Positions 28,468 through 36,794 of a stretch of DNA of 64,000 nt are shown piece after piece (the stretch's first letter is position 1; every line of letters begins with the position of its first letter). The notes beneath the pieces were generated by a model. It was not told the origin of the DNA. It did no database searches and saw only the letters and a program-made list of their open reading frames with translations. The stretch comes from Sphingomonas sp. OV641. GTDB taxonomy: Bacteria > Pseudomonadota > Alphaproteobacteria > Sphingomonadales > Sphingomonadaceae. The stretch spans positions 73,561 through 137,560 of the forward strand of contig NZ_FNZB01000005.1 of assembly GCF_900109205.1 (NCBI RefSeq), written 5' to 3'. The position numbers and the translations under genes are program-made.

Positions 28468-28743
28468 ATGATTAAAACATACACCAGCAAGGCGCTCGAA
28501 GCCTTCGCCACCAAGGGAGATGGCTCAAAACTTCCCGTCCAGAACCACAACCGCGTTCGCCGCATCCTGCTCACGCTGGATGCTGCCACGAAGCCCGAGG
28601 ACATGAATGTTCCGGGCTTTCGCTTTCATGGGTTGAGCACCAAGCCCAAACGATATGCGGTCGATGCCAGCGGCAATTACCGGGTCACATGGGCTTGGGA
28701 TGACGGCGATGCGATCGACGTGAACATCGAGGACTATCACTAG
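28468..28743 (+). CDS. higB: HigB-type (RelE superfamily) toxin
   Basis: 91 aa, standard HigB size. Family landmarks are KALEAFATKGDGSKL, RVRRILLTLDAATKPEDMNVPGFRFHGL and the C-terminal YRVTWAWDDGDAIDVNIEDYH. It is a ribosome-dependent mRNA endonuclease held in check by HigA. Start is ATG 28468, only 7 bases from the -10 box, so the transcript has almost no leader. The toxin gene precedes the antitoxin, as usual for hig. Confidence 0.93.
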   Translation: MIKTYTSKALEAFATKGDGSKLPVQNHNRVRRILLTLDAATKPEDMNVPGFRFHGLSTKPKRYAVDASGNYRVTWAWDDGDAIDVNIEDYH

Positions 28744-28812
28744 GAGGGTGTCCCCCCTCCTAAAAATCTGTCAGTCATTGCTTGACATGTAAGGCTTTAG
28801 TTTACACATAGG
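28741..28812 (+). promoter_or_regulatory. Hairpin and second promoter between higB and higA
   Basis: TAGGAGGG / CCCTCCTA (28741-28762) forms an 8-bp hairpin that includes the higB stop codon. About 20 bases later TTGACA (28783) is followed by TGTAAGG and an AT-rich -10 region, echoing the operator of the main promoter. This could give HigA extra transcription independent of HigB. Confidence 0.5.
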
Positions 28813-28865
28813 ACTTACACAGAGACGCATGATGATCCGGGATCGGCCCGGACAGGAGACAGATG

Positions 28866-29171
28866 ATGAACCAGCTCGTATCCGGCCTTGCCCCGATGCA
28901 CCCCGGTGAGCTGCTGCGGGAGGACATTCTGCCCGCGCTCAACAAGCCCAAGGCGGAGATCGCCAGGCTGATCGAGGTGTCGCGGCAGACCCTCTACGAT
29001 ATCCTCGCTGAAAAGCAGGATGTCACCCCGACTATGGCGCTTCGGATCGGCAAGCTCACCGGCACCACGCCCGAAATGTGGGTGAACATGCAGCGCAATT
29101 ACGACCTGCGCGTGCAGGCCGTGAAGGATGCCGATATCATCGCGCGTATCCCGACCTTGGAAGCCGCCTGA
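28866..29171 (+). CDS. higA: HigA-type antitoxin
   Basis: 101 aa. The XRE-type helix-turn-helix typical of HigA is HPGELLREDILPALNKPKAEIARLIEVSRQTLYDILAEKQDVTPTMALRIGKLTG. AGGAG lies 7 bases before ATG 28866 (ATG 28863 is adjacent). It binds HigB and represses the operon. The 120-base gap from higB is longer than usual and holds a second promoter. Confidence 0.94.
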   Translation: MNQLVSGLAPMHPGELLREDILPALNKPKAEIARLIEVSRQTLYDILAEKQDVTPTMALRIGKLTGTTPEMWVNMQRNYDLRVQAVKDADIIARIPTLEAA

Positions 29172-29203
29172 TCCTTTCTCGATTTCCCGTCGAGGTCGAG
29201 CCA

Positions 29204-29242
29204 TTTCGGGAAAAGTGAATTGGGAACAAATTCTGGGAAAAG
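29204..29242 (+). repeat. GGGAA-triad repeat, copy 2
   Basis: TTTCGGGAAAAGTGAATTGG then GAACAAATTCTGGGAAAAG, matching copy 3 at 31470 at most positions. It lies in the 285-base gap after higA, which otherwise contains no gene. Confidence 0.55.
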
Positions 29243-29456
29243 CCCGCCTCGCCGCCCGCTTTACGCCGACAGCGAGGCGGGCTCTCTCATACGCCCTCGT
29301 TTCAGAGAAGCGCAGGTCGGACCTGCAAAAAGGGCTTGCAATGTAGGATTCTAAATCGTTCACCCTTTGTTCCGCACTCATGGTGAGTCGGGCTTGGGTG
29401 GTCCGCCGCAACGGTCGGGCCGTCCATGCTGTAGATGATCGTCATCAGGAGAATGC

Positions 29457-30806
29457 ATGCGTACGTTGCTTACCGTCATTTCGGCCCTTCTCTGCACCAC
29501 GCCGCTCGCGGCGCAGGAGATGAAGGCTCCCCCACTCCCGACACCGCAAAACTCCAAGGGGTCGGGCAAGGACCTCCAGGTCGAGTACCTAGCCCAGCAA
29601 TACGGTATCTCGGCCGCGGAGGCGGCAGAGCGTGTCGACGTCCTCCGCGATGTCCAGCAAATCGTGGACGTCGCGGTCGCCAGCGATCCGGACGGCTTCG
29701 CGGGCCTGTGGGTGGAGCACACGCCGACGTTCAAGATCATCGTCGCATTCACCGGCCAGGACGAGCGCAAGGCGTTCCTGGATCAGATTCCGGCGAAGCT
29801 GCGGCGCTATGTGCAGCTGCGCAACGCGACCAAATCGCTCGCGGCGGCGCAGCAGGACCTGGATGCGATCTTGAAGGCCATCACCGCCGCCAAGCTTCCC
29901 TTCGAGACGTATTTCGAGCCGAGAAGCCAGAATTATGTCGTCACGGTGAAAGACCAAGCGGCTGCTCAGACGGCCCGGGGCTTGATCCCCCCGACGTTGC
30001 GCTCGGCCGTGAAGGTCGAGGTGGGGCCGATTCTACAAACCTTCCAGACCAACGTGCGGCCAGGCGATGCGGTCTATGGCGGATGGGAGCTGGTCGACTC
30101 GACCGGGCGCGCGACCTGTAGTTACGGTTTCGCCGGAAGGGACAGCAACGGCCGGGACTCGATCCTGACCGCCGCCCACTGCCGGACGAACCCGCCCTAC
30201 GTGGTCGGGTCCGATGGTAGCCACCTGGTGCAACTGCCGGCCGCAACGGAGACGCGTTATGGCGACCTCTATGATTTCCGTTATCATCCGGTGGTCGGCC
30301 TTAGCACCGGGTACTGGGTCTATTTCCAGAACTCCAAGGCGGTGACCGATTACCCGTCCTACGTGAACACGGTTCCGGGCTTCTATGGAGATGGCTATTT
30401 CACCACCCGGGGTACGCTCAAGCAGTCGTCCTACAACTCGAACCACTATATCGGAATGCCCGTGTGCAAGAGCGGCATGACGACCGGCTTCACCTGCGGC
30501 ACCGTCCAGTCAAGCTCGGTGTCGGGCACCGATGATCGAGGCGTGAGTTATTCGAGCTTCGTGAAGGTCAGCGGATCGAGCCAGCAGGTGATCGCCTTCG
30601 GCGGCGACAGCGGGGCGCCTGTATTCTCATACCCGAACGGCTCGTACGAGATCGTCGCCTATGGCATTCTCAAGGGAGGCAGCACCGACGCTTATGGGCG
30701 TCCCTGCACCGGGAGCGCTTGTTCGTTCTCATATATGCCGATCGATCGGGTGAACGACAGGGTTCCCTTCCTGATCCACACCACCCAAGGGCTATTGGTG
30801 CCTTGA
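29457..30806 (+). CDS. Secreted trypsin-like (S1) serine protease with propeptide
   Basis: 449 aa. Signal peptide (LLCTTPLAAQ), then a ~180-residue propeptide-like region, then a chymotrypsin-fold domain with catalytic His in SILTAAHC and Ser in FGGDSGAPVFS. The Asp is probably in the YGDLYDF stretch. The layout recalls bacterial alpha-lytic-type proteases whose propeptide aids folding. AGGAG precedes ATG 29457. The stop region overlaps the downstream lipoprotein gene, which may be its partner or inhibitor. Confidence 0.85.
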   Translation: MRTLLTVISALLCTTPLAAQEMKAPPLPTPQNSKGSGKDLQVEYLAQQYGISAAEAAERVDVLRDVQQIVDVAVASDPDGFAGLWVEHTPTFKIIVAFTGQDERKAFLDQIPAKLRRYVQLRNATKSLAAAQQDLDAILKAITAAKLPFETYFEPRSQNYVVTVKDQAAAQTARGLIPPTLRSAVKVEVGPILQTFQTNVRPGDAVYGGWELVDSTGRATCSYGFAGRDSNGRDSILTAAHCRTNPPYVVGSDGSHLVQLPAATETRYGDLYDFRYHPVVGLSTGYWVYFQNSKAVTDYPSYVNTVPGFYGDGYFTTRGTLKQSSYNSNHYIGMPVCKSGMTTGFTCGTVQSSSVSGTDDRGVSYSSFVKVSGSSQQVIAFGGDSGAPVFSYPNGSYEIVAYGILKGGSTDAYGRPCTGSACSFSYMPIDRVNDRVPFLIHTTQGLLVP

Positions 30807-31231
30807 GCGCCCGAGCGGTCCCGATGATGTTGGCGTTAGGGGCGCTCGCCGCCTGTAACGCTGACCGGGAGAAGAAGGTATGGCCGTTCGCGGTTGGCCA
30901 AAGCTCGGGCGTGACGGTCGTGACCGAGCTGCCGGAGGCCGCGAACCGGTTGCGGAACGCCACACGGGATTATGGCACCTTCTTCGTGAAGGATGGCTGC
31001 CTTCAGGTCCGCGTCGGCTCCACCGTCCTGACGCCGGTCCTGCCGCTAGGATCGACCCTCGACGCTCGCGGCGACGCGATCGTCGTGGGAGGTAGGCGGT
31101 TTCCGATCGGGCGGGAGTACAGCCTGCCCTTTGCTTCGGAGGTCGGCGCCGAAGCCGGCGAGGCGGCCGCCTCGATCGGCTTGCCCGATAGATGCTCTCA
31201 ACGGCTCCTTAGCATGGGCTCGCCCGGGTAG
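30803..31231 (+). CDS. Putative lipoprotein coupled to the protease
   Basis: About 142 aa from TTG 30803, overlapping the protease stop; ATG 30824 is the next start but leaves a signal without its Arg. The lipobox is LGALAAC followed by Asn, predicting lipid attachment. The mature part has two cysteines (DGC, DRC) and a Val-rich beta core. Family not recognised. Its stop codon lies two bases before the terminal TGTAGG of the element at 31233, so the native 3' end may have been replaced. Confidence 0.65.
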   Translation: MSARAVPMMLALGALAACNADREKKVWPFAVGQSSGVTVVTELPEAANRLRNATRDYGTFFVKDGCLQVRVGSTVLTPVLPLGSTLDARGDAIVVGGRRFPIGREYSLPFASEVGAEAGEAAASIGLPDRCSQRLLSMGSPG

Positions 31232-31232
31232 G

Positions 31233-31402
31233 TGTAGGGGCTTGCAATCGTAGCGGTGTCTGCTCGCCAACAGCGCTATTTCCTGCTCACGCTATCTGCC
31301 ACTGGCGCGTGGCACCGTGCTCGAATTAGCTGCCAATGTGCTCGCCATCATCCGGCGCTGCTCGCAAACGAGGCGTCGCACTCACGTTATCTGCCAACAG
31401 CT
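31233..31402 (+). repeat. Left seven-box end of element 1
   Basis: Boxes in order: CTTGCAATC, TGCTCGCCAACAG, TGCTCACGCTATCTGCCA, TGCTCGAATTAGCTGCCA, TGCTCGCCATCATCCGGCGC, TGCTCGCAAAC, then GCACTCACGTTATCTGCCA. The same order recurs at 39559. Confidence 0.7.
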
Positions 31403-31469
31403 TCGACCGCCAAGGGGAGGTCGATCAGACGGCCATAGGTTGTCCCGTTTCTCCATCTGCACCGGGCAG

Positions 31470-31510
31470 TTTCGGGAAAAGCCAATCGGGAACACATTTC
31501 GGGAAAATGG
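31470..31510 (+). repeat. GGGAA-triad repeat, copy 3
   Basis: TTTCGGGAAAAGCCAATCGG then GAACACATTTCGGGAAAATG. It lies inside element 1 between the left end and the response regulator. Similarity to the region after copy 2 seems to continue weakly for about 80 bases (a CGTTT-AG-GAA stretch). Confidence 0.55.
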
Positions 31511-31699
31511 CGCCCTCGTTGCCATCGAGCGCGCCTTCCCGCCGTCAGCCGTCCCACGCGACCTTCGTTTGAGGGAAAGGAGATGACCACCAAGCGGGGG
31601 CGTGGTAGCCCTCAGCTATGCCAGCACCGAAGCGCGACGCGCTTCGCACTCTATGCGTGGGAACCGCTGAGCCTCCGCCAAAGCAGGCGCGGGACCGGC

Positions 31700-32080
31700 C
31701 TATCTTGGTTGAGCGGCTTCCAACTGGCGCAGCAGCCGGTGAGCATCGAACGGCTTGGGGAGGAAGGTGGTCTGAGGCGGTAGCTCGCTGTCCGGGATAT
31801 GGAGATTGCCCGACACCACGAACAACACCGTCGGCGGAAACCGCTCGCGGACGTAGTGGGCGAGCTTCACGCCATCCATCGAGCCCGGCATCTGCACGTC
31901 GGTCAGGACGGCGCGGACCTCCTTGTGGTGGTCGAGGATGCGGATCGCGTCGTCGGCGTTCTCGGCCTCGAACACCCGCCACCCGGCGGCCTCGAAGAAG
32001 TCCACCAGATCGAAGCGGATCAGGGCTTCGTCCTCCACGATCAGGATCGTCTTGGTGCCGATCGGCGTACTCTGGCCCAC
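31700..32080 (-). CDS. Single-domain response regulator (CheY-like receiver)
   Basis: 126 aa from GTG 32080. Receiver residues are all present: acidic pair in LIVEDEALIR, phospho-acceptor Asp in VLTDVQMPG, the switch Ser in FVVSGN, and Lys in FLPKPF. No output domain. It follows the stop of an HWE kinase fragment by two bases, the usual kinase-regulator order, so the pair was captured together. Without its kinase it may be orphaned or respond to a host kinase. Confidence 0.88.
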   Translation of the reverse strand: MGQSTPIGTKTILIVEDEALIRFDLVDFFEAAGWRVFEAENADDAIRILDHHKEVRAVLTDVQMPGSMDGVKLAHYVRERFPPTVLFVVSGNLHIPDSELPPQTTFLPKPFDAHRLLRQLEAAQPR

Positions 32081-32082
32081 GC

Positions 32083-32220
32083 TTACTTCCCGGTCACGAT
32101 TGCGGCGTCTCCGAGCCGCGCTTCCAACTGAAAAACCAAACCTTCCGGCCGGTAGTCGGTTGCGGCCTGCCCCCGGAAATATGATCGAAGCGACCGCTCG
32201 ATGAGGGTGGACCCGAAACC
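32083..32220 (-). pseudogene. HWE-family histidine kinase, C-terminal fragment
   Basis: About 46 residues, GFGSTLIERSLRSYFRGQAA then YRPEGLVFQLEARL, the terminal ATPase lobe of HWE/HisKA_2 kinases. It is fused in frame to the 293-bp end repeat and ends two bases before the response regulator. The kinase body was lost at the edge of the element end. Confidence 0.75.
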
Positions 32221-32512
32221 CTTCCTTTCTGACGACCTCGCGGGCGGGCCATGACGACAACGCATTTCTGCGGCCCGCCGCTTGTCAGAACTGTTCTGGA
32301 AACCTGCTTCGCAAAAGCGCTTGCCGGCTACGGGTTTGGAGAGCCCATTGGCACGGAGCGTGAGCACAACGCCCCGTTTGCAAGCAGCGCCGGATGATGG
32401 CGAGCACACTGGCAGATAATTCGAGCAGGACGCTCCCCGCCAGTGGCAGAAAGCGTGAGCAGGAAATCAGGCTGTTTGCGAGCACACGCCGCTACGATTG
32501 CAAGCGCCTACA
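32220..32512 (-). repeat. 293-bp end repeat, copy C (inverted relative to 39559)
   Basis: Complement of 39559-39851 with one mismatch seen (A/G near 39576). The outer ~170 bp contain the seven boxes; the inner ~120 bp are box-free and also conserved. The inner edge falls at AGAAAGGAAGG, where the two cargoes diverge. Confidence 0.85.
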
Positions 32513-32745
32513 AGTAAGATCTCGCGCCGGCTATCTGGGCGAGCTTGGCGTAGGATTCCGCCCCCTCCCGCAAACGCCCCCAACCAACGGCTGCAATTCG
32601 ACCACAAGCGGCGCGAAGATCCGAAACTGCGATCGGGCTTGCAGATGGTCAAGAGAAGTGGACTTGCTGTGGCTGGCCAGTCCAGATGGCGATCAAATGA
32701 CCGGTAGAGGTGAATTTGGAATAGGCAGTTTTTATTCTCTCTATC
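32513..32745. other. Intergenic between element 1 and the phosphodiesterase gene
   Basis: No gene supported. Short frames on both strands lack ribosome sites. The sequence probably marks the old flank of the inserted element. Confidence 0.4.
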
Positions 32746-33864
32746 CTAGGAAATCGCACGCCGTCCCAAAGCCGGATCGTCTGTGAAGATCGCATCGACA
32801 CCCGTTGCAAGATAGCGCTGCATCTCTGCAATGCTGCCTTCTTCGTTGCGCGCGGAAACGCCTTTGTCGCTGCGAAAATCGGCGGCCAGGAACTGATTTT
32901 CCGGGCGGAAGGTCCAGATGCTGACGAGAAGGCCCGCCGCATGTGCGGCATCGACGAGCCCCGTGGGTTTTGTCAGGCGCTGATCCTCGTCCACAGGAAT
33001 GATCATCCGGACATGGGGCGCAAGATAATCTGCATAGCTGGCGATTTCGGAAAGACCTGCGGGCGTCAGCATATCGCGATAGAAGCGCTTGTTGCCCGCC
33101 GCCTGCACATCGGCCGGCATCTGGGCCGGGTCGCCGATCAACTGGGCCAGCTGGATGTTGGGATAGGCGCCGATCCTGCCGCGCAACGCGCGTAGATTAG
33201 CGACCTCGAACGACTGGATGGCGAACGGCGCGCGTTGCAGATAGGCGCTCTTGCCGATGATATCGATCAGCCGCTGCTCCTGTTGCAGGCCGATGCCTGC
33301 GAAATAGGTGGAATGCTTGATCTCCGGGATCAGGCCGATGGTCCGGCCGCGCGCGGCGGATTCGGCCGCCACGAAATCGGCGATTTCCTCCATCGACACG
33401 ATCTGGAATGCGCCGTCATAGGATTGGCTTTCGGGCCGTATGGCGCCCAGCCGCTCTTTCGCGCGTAACGTCTTGAGTTCCGCGAAGGTGAAATCCTCCG
33501 TGAACCAACCTTCCTGTCGCTCGCCGTCGATCGTTTTGACCGTCTTGCGCGCGGCAAAATCGGCCCGGGCGGCAACGTCGCTGGTTTCCGCGATATTATT
33601 CTCGTGCCGCGCGACCAGCACGCCGTCCTTCGTAGCGACCAGGTCAGGCTCGACATAGTCGGCCCCGTCTTGGATCGCCTTGGCATAGGCGGCAAGCGTA
33701 TGTTCTGGGCGCAGCGCCGACGCGCCGCGATGGGCGATGAGCAGCGGCGGACCCTTGCGACGGGCAGGGGCGGCGATCGCTGCCCCCACATCCGTCGCAA
33801 ATGCGGCGGTCAGGCCGGCACCCGCCTGAAGCAGCGAACGGCGGGATACCGACCTGTCCTGCAT
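32746..33864 (-). CDS. Glycerophosphodiester phosphodiesterase (GlpQ-like), Tat-exported
   Basis: 372 aa. Twin-arginine signal SRRSLLQAGAGLTAAF. The GDPD core is intact: LLIAHRGASALRPEHTLAAY (catalytic HR and metal Glu), VEPDLVATKDGVLVARHE, and GLIPEIKH. It hydrolyses glycerophosphodiesters to glycerol-3-phosphate in the periplasm. The ATG overlaps the stop of the TonB receptor gene (TGATG), so uptake and hydrolysis are coupled. It is one half of a phosphorus-scavenging segment that also holds PhoD. Confidence 0.92.
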   Translation of the reverse strand: MQDRSVSRRSLLQAGAGLTAAFATDVGAAIAAPARRKGPPLLIAHRGASALRPEHTLAAYAKAIQDGADYVEPDLVATKDGVLVARHENNIAETSDVAARADFAARKTVKTIDGERQEGWFTEDFTFAELKTLRAKERLGAIRPESQSYDGAFQIVSMEEIADFVAAESAARGRTIGLIPEIKHSTYFAGIGLQQEQRLIDIIGKSAYLQRAPFAIQSFEVANLRALRGRIGAYPNIQLAQLIGDPAQMPADVQAAGNKRFYRDMLTPAGLSEIASYADYLAPHVRMIIPVDEDQRLTKPTGLVDAAHAAGLLVSIWTFRPENQFLAADFRSDKGVSARNEEGSIAEMQRYLATGVDAIFTDDPALGRRAIS

Positions 33865-36320
33865 CAGTAGTTCACCGACAATGTGGCGAACCACTGGCGC
33901 GGCGGGATTGGGTAGACATTGTAATTGTTGGTGTTCGCACTCGCCTGCACCGTCGATGCACCCGTCGTGTCGAACAGGTTGGTGACGTTCAGGCTGATCT
34001 CTGCCTTTTGCAGGCCGACCATGCTGGCGGGCAGGCGATAAGCGATCCGGGCGCTGGCCTGGAACACCGACTTGACCGATGCATCGTTGGTAAAGGTGGT
34101 GAAACGGCGGCCGACATAGTCGCCGATCATCTGGGCATCGAAATCGCCGAGCGTCAGCGTCGCGACCGTCTTGTTCATCCACTTCGGGCTGACCGGGATC
34201 AGCTTGCCGCCGGTGGGCACGACGCCGCCCACGGTCGCGATGCCGCCGATCCGCGTGCCGGTCGCGGCGCCAGTGATAGTGCTATAGTCGCTGTCGTAGA
34301 TGGAGCGGTTGTAGGACACGGCGTTGTAGAGCGAGAAGACCTGCCCGAAGCGCAGCGTCAGCGCCGCGTCGATACCGTCCGTCTTCACGCCGCCGACGTT
34401 GAACACGGCGGGTGTGCCGCCGCTGATGCCACTGCCGCCGATGCCGCCGATCGCGCCGGGAGGCGTGATGCCAAGCAGGCGATCGCTGAAATCGACATGA
34501 TAATAGTTCACCTGCGCTTCGATCCCGGTCAGGAACGAACTGTCGATGGTCCGGCGGCTGCGTAGGCCGATTTCATAGACCCAGGAGGTTTCGGGGCGGC
34601 CATTGAACTTCAGATTGTCGAATGCCGCCTGGCTGCCGCTGCTCCACGGCGTGACGCCGCCGCCGCCATAAGGCTGGAAGTGGCGCAGGTTCTTCTGCAC
34701 GTTGACATAGACCTGCTCGCTGTCGGTGAAGTCCCACTTCGCGCCGATCGCGGGCAGGAACCAGCGCTTGGTGTTGATCTCGCCTTCGGGCAGGGCGCTT
34801 GCCGAACCAGGCAGCGATCCGATGATCGGCTGGACCGGGAAGGTGCCGCTGGCAAATTGCAGGCTGGACTTGAAACCGCCCTGGACCAGCAGGCTGGGCG
34901 TGACCTGCCAGCTGTCCTGCACATGAAGTTGCAGAACATTGGTGCGCATCTCGCTGGCATATTGGGTGAACAGCGGATCATGCGGCGGCAGCGAATAGGG
35001 GTTGTAGTCCTGCGGCCGGGTCACATTGAGCGCATACCAGTTCCGATAGGCGGCCGAGCTGTTATATTCGTACCACGCACCAAGCTGAATCTGATGGTTG
35101 CCCAACGTCGCGTCGATCGAGGACAGGATGCCGCCGCGATCGATGCGATATTCGGTGGTACGGATCGCATAGCCCGAATTGCCGGTGGCCGTCTTCAGAT
35201 TCTGGCCGGGGAAATAGAGCGAGAACAGGTTGGGCAGGCCCGCGACCGTGATCGGTCCGGCGACGATGCCCGCGCCGTCATTATTATGATAATATACCTG
35301 GTTCGACCAGTCGACTTGGTCGGACAGATGGGCCTGATATTTGATGTAGCCCAGATAATCGGTCCGGATCGCGGCGCTGTAATAGTTGCGATAATTCTGC
35401 GCCTCGGCGGCCGGCACATTGCCGCTGGCGTTCAGATAAGCGACCGCGCCGGCGAAATCGGGGTAGAAGAAGGGGCGGGTATAGGGCTGATAGGCCTGCG
35501 CCGCATTGGTAGGGTTCTTGAAGACGGTGGTCGCGTCCTCATTGGGTTCCTGCTTGTCGGAATAGCTGAAATAGGCGGTCAGCTTGCCATTGCTGTCGTC
35601 ATGGACGAATTTGGCGTTGGCGGCCCAGCCCTTCTGCTTGCCGCGGAAATCCCAGGCGCGCGCACGCTGGCGCAGGACCGAGACATAGCCGCTATTGCCG
35701 TCGCCAAACTCGCCGCTGTCGAGGCGAACGAATGTGCGGGCCGTCCCGTAGCTGCCGAAAGTGTGGTTCAACTGTGCGCCCATCTGCTGGCGCGGATCGC
35801 TGGAGAAATTCTCGATCCCGCCGCCCAGGTTGCTGGTCGACGCGATGCCCAGTTCCGCGGTGCCGGTGGCGACAACGACGCTGCCGACATTTTCGGAGAT
35901 GATAGCGCGCTGCGGAGAGAGGCCGTTGAAATTGCCGTAGCTCTGATCGCCCAGCGGCACGCCGTCCAGGGTATGGCCCAACTGCTGAGCGCTGAAGCCA
36001 TGGATGAAGAGCGAGGCGTTCTGCTCGTTGTTGCCCCACGGATCGGCAGTCACATACATGACACCCGGCAGGGTCTGGATCGCCTTGAACGGCGCAACGC
36101 CCGGCAGGATCTTCTGGATTTCGGTTGTGGTAATGGCGGTCGCAGAGCGTGTAGCCTTAACACCGGTCACGACGATGGACGTTGCCTCGCCATCGACCTG
36201 CGCCGCTTGGTCTGCTGCGGGCGTGGGCGTCTGCGAAAAAGCGGGCGCGCTTACTACCAGAGCGAGCAGGCCGGCACTGCCTAGCAGGCAGGCGCGCGAA
36301 CGCGTGTGCAAAATATTCAT
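33864..36320 (-). CDS. TonB-dependent outer-membrane receptor, phosphorus-related context
   Basis: 818 aa from ATG 36320. Signal peptide (LLALVVSAPAFSQ), plug domain with SIVVTGVKATRSATAITTTEIQKILPGVAPFKAIQTLPGV, then a long beta-barrel ending in aromatic WFATLSVNY. Internal duplicated Gly/Asn-rich loops are typical of sphingomonad receptors. Coupling with GDPD suggests that the ligand is an organic phosphate ester. Longer upstream frames lack a ribosome site. Confidence 0.92.
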   Translation of the reverse strand: MNILHTRSRACLLGSAGLLALVVSAPAFSQTPTPAADQAAQVDGEATSIVVTGVKATRSATAITTTEIQKILPGVAPFKAIQTLPGVMYVTADPWGNNEQNASLFIHGFSAQQLGHTLDGVPLGDQSYGNFNGLSPQRAIISENVGSVVVATGTAELGIASTSNLGGGIENFSSDPRQQMGAQLNHTFGSYGTARTFVRLDSGEFGDGNSGYVSVLRQRARAWDFRGKQKGWAANAKFVHDDSNGKLTAYFSYSDKQEPNEDATTVFKNPTNAAQAYQPYTRPFFYPDFAGAVAYLNASGNVPAAEAQNYRNYYSAAIRTDYLGYIKYQAHLSDQVDWSNQVYYHNNDGAGIVAGPITVAGLPNLFSLYFPGQNLKTATGNSGYAIRTTEYRIDRGGILSSIDATLGNHQIQLGAWYEYNSSAAYRNWYALNVTRPQDYNPYSLPPHDPLFTQYASEMRTNVLQLHVQDSWQVTPSLLVQGGFKSSLQFASGTFPVQPIIGSLPGSASALPEGEINTKRWFLPAIGAKWDFTDSEQVYVNVQKNLRHFQPYGGGGVTPWSSGSQAAFDNLKFNGRPETSWVYEIGLRSRRTIDSSFLTGIEAQVNYYHVDFSDRLLGITPPGAIGGIGGSGISGGTPAVFNVGGVKTDGIDAALTLRFGQVFSLYNAVSYNRSIYDSDYSTITGAATGTRIGGIATVGGVVPTGGKLIPVSPKWMNKTVATLTLGDFDAQMIGDYVGRRFTTFTNDASVKSVFQASARIAYRLPASMVGLQKAEISLNVTNLFDTTGASTVQASANTNNYNVYPIPPRQWFATLSVNY

Positions 36321-36794
36321 GACCCAATATCCCCCAAGCAGCGCGCAATTTCGCACTTGCAGCATCGCGTTAAATGGAGCGAGTTGCGATTTCCGGTCCG
36401 TTTCGGGTCGATTTGATGACATTTGGGCGGCGGACATGTTGCATTGCGTCCTGACGCTTATGATGGCGGTCAAGGTGCGGTGTAGGTCCGAATTTCGGCG
36501 AGAGATATCAGGCGTGGCTGTGTATTGGTCCGTCTGCGCTCAGTAAGTAGCCCAAGCTTTTCGGTAAGGGGAAAGTTCGCAGGCGAGCATCGGGCATTGT
36601 GCAGCAAATGACGATAGTGGGTTGGGCTCAGAGACTATTTTCTCCCGAGCCGATAGTTGTTGTGCCCGGTTGCTATGCCGTGAGTCAGTTTTACGGATAG
36701 AATCTCTCGTACAAAAAAGTCCGCGTCGTAATTTGTAACTCAATCATCATCAGATCCTGCAAGGCGGTCGTTCCATGTCAGCGACAAGCCGTTC
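36321..36794. other. Intergenic region upstream of the TonB receptor
   Basis: No gene supported in about 470 bases. It should hold the promoter of the receptor-phosphodiesterase operon. No convincing Pho-box direct repeat was recognised by eye. Confidence 0.4.

Larger units (their letters stand above)
31233..32512 (-). mobile_element. Small non-autonomous element 1 with seven-box ends, carrying a response regulator
   Basis: Begins TGTAGGGGCTTGCAATCG and ends with the complement (CGATTGCAAGCGCCTACA). Each ~170-bp end carries seven TGCTC(G/A)C- or TTGCAA-type boxes 20-35 bases apart, in the same order. The right end is part of a 293-bp sequence repeated at 39559. Inside are the 3' end of an HWE histidine kinase, a receiver-only response regulator and a GGGAA-triad repeat. 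No transposase is present. TGT...ACA ends with many internal boxes recall Tn7, Tn402 or IS21 transposition. Confidence 0.6.

Noticed and set aside
32285..32485. Identical 66-aa frames at 32285 (-) and 39586 (+)
   Set aside because: They arise because the 293-bp arm is repeated; the frames run through the box array and have no ribosome site.
32521..32786. + strand frame running out of element 1
   Set aside because: Starts inside the box array, has no family resemblance and overlaps the phosphodiesterase end.
34680..36284. 534-aa + strand frame inside the TonB receptor gene
   Set aside because: Antisense shadow; the receptor has signal peptide, plug and barrel end on the - strand.
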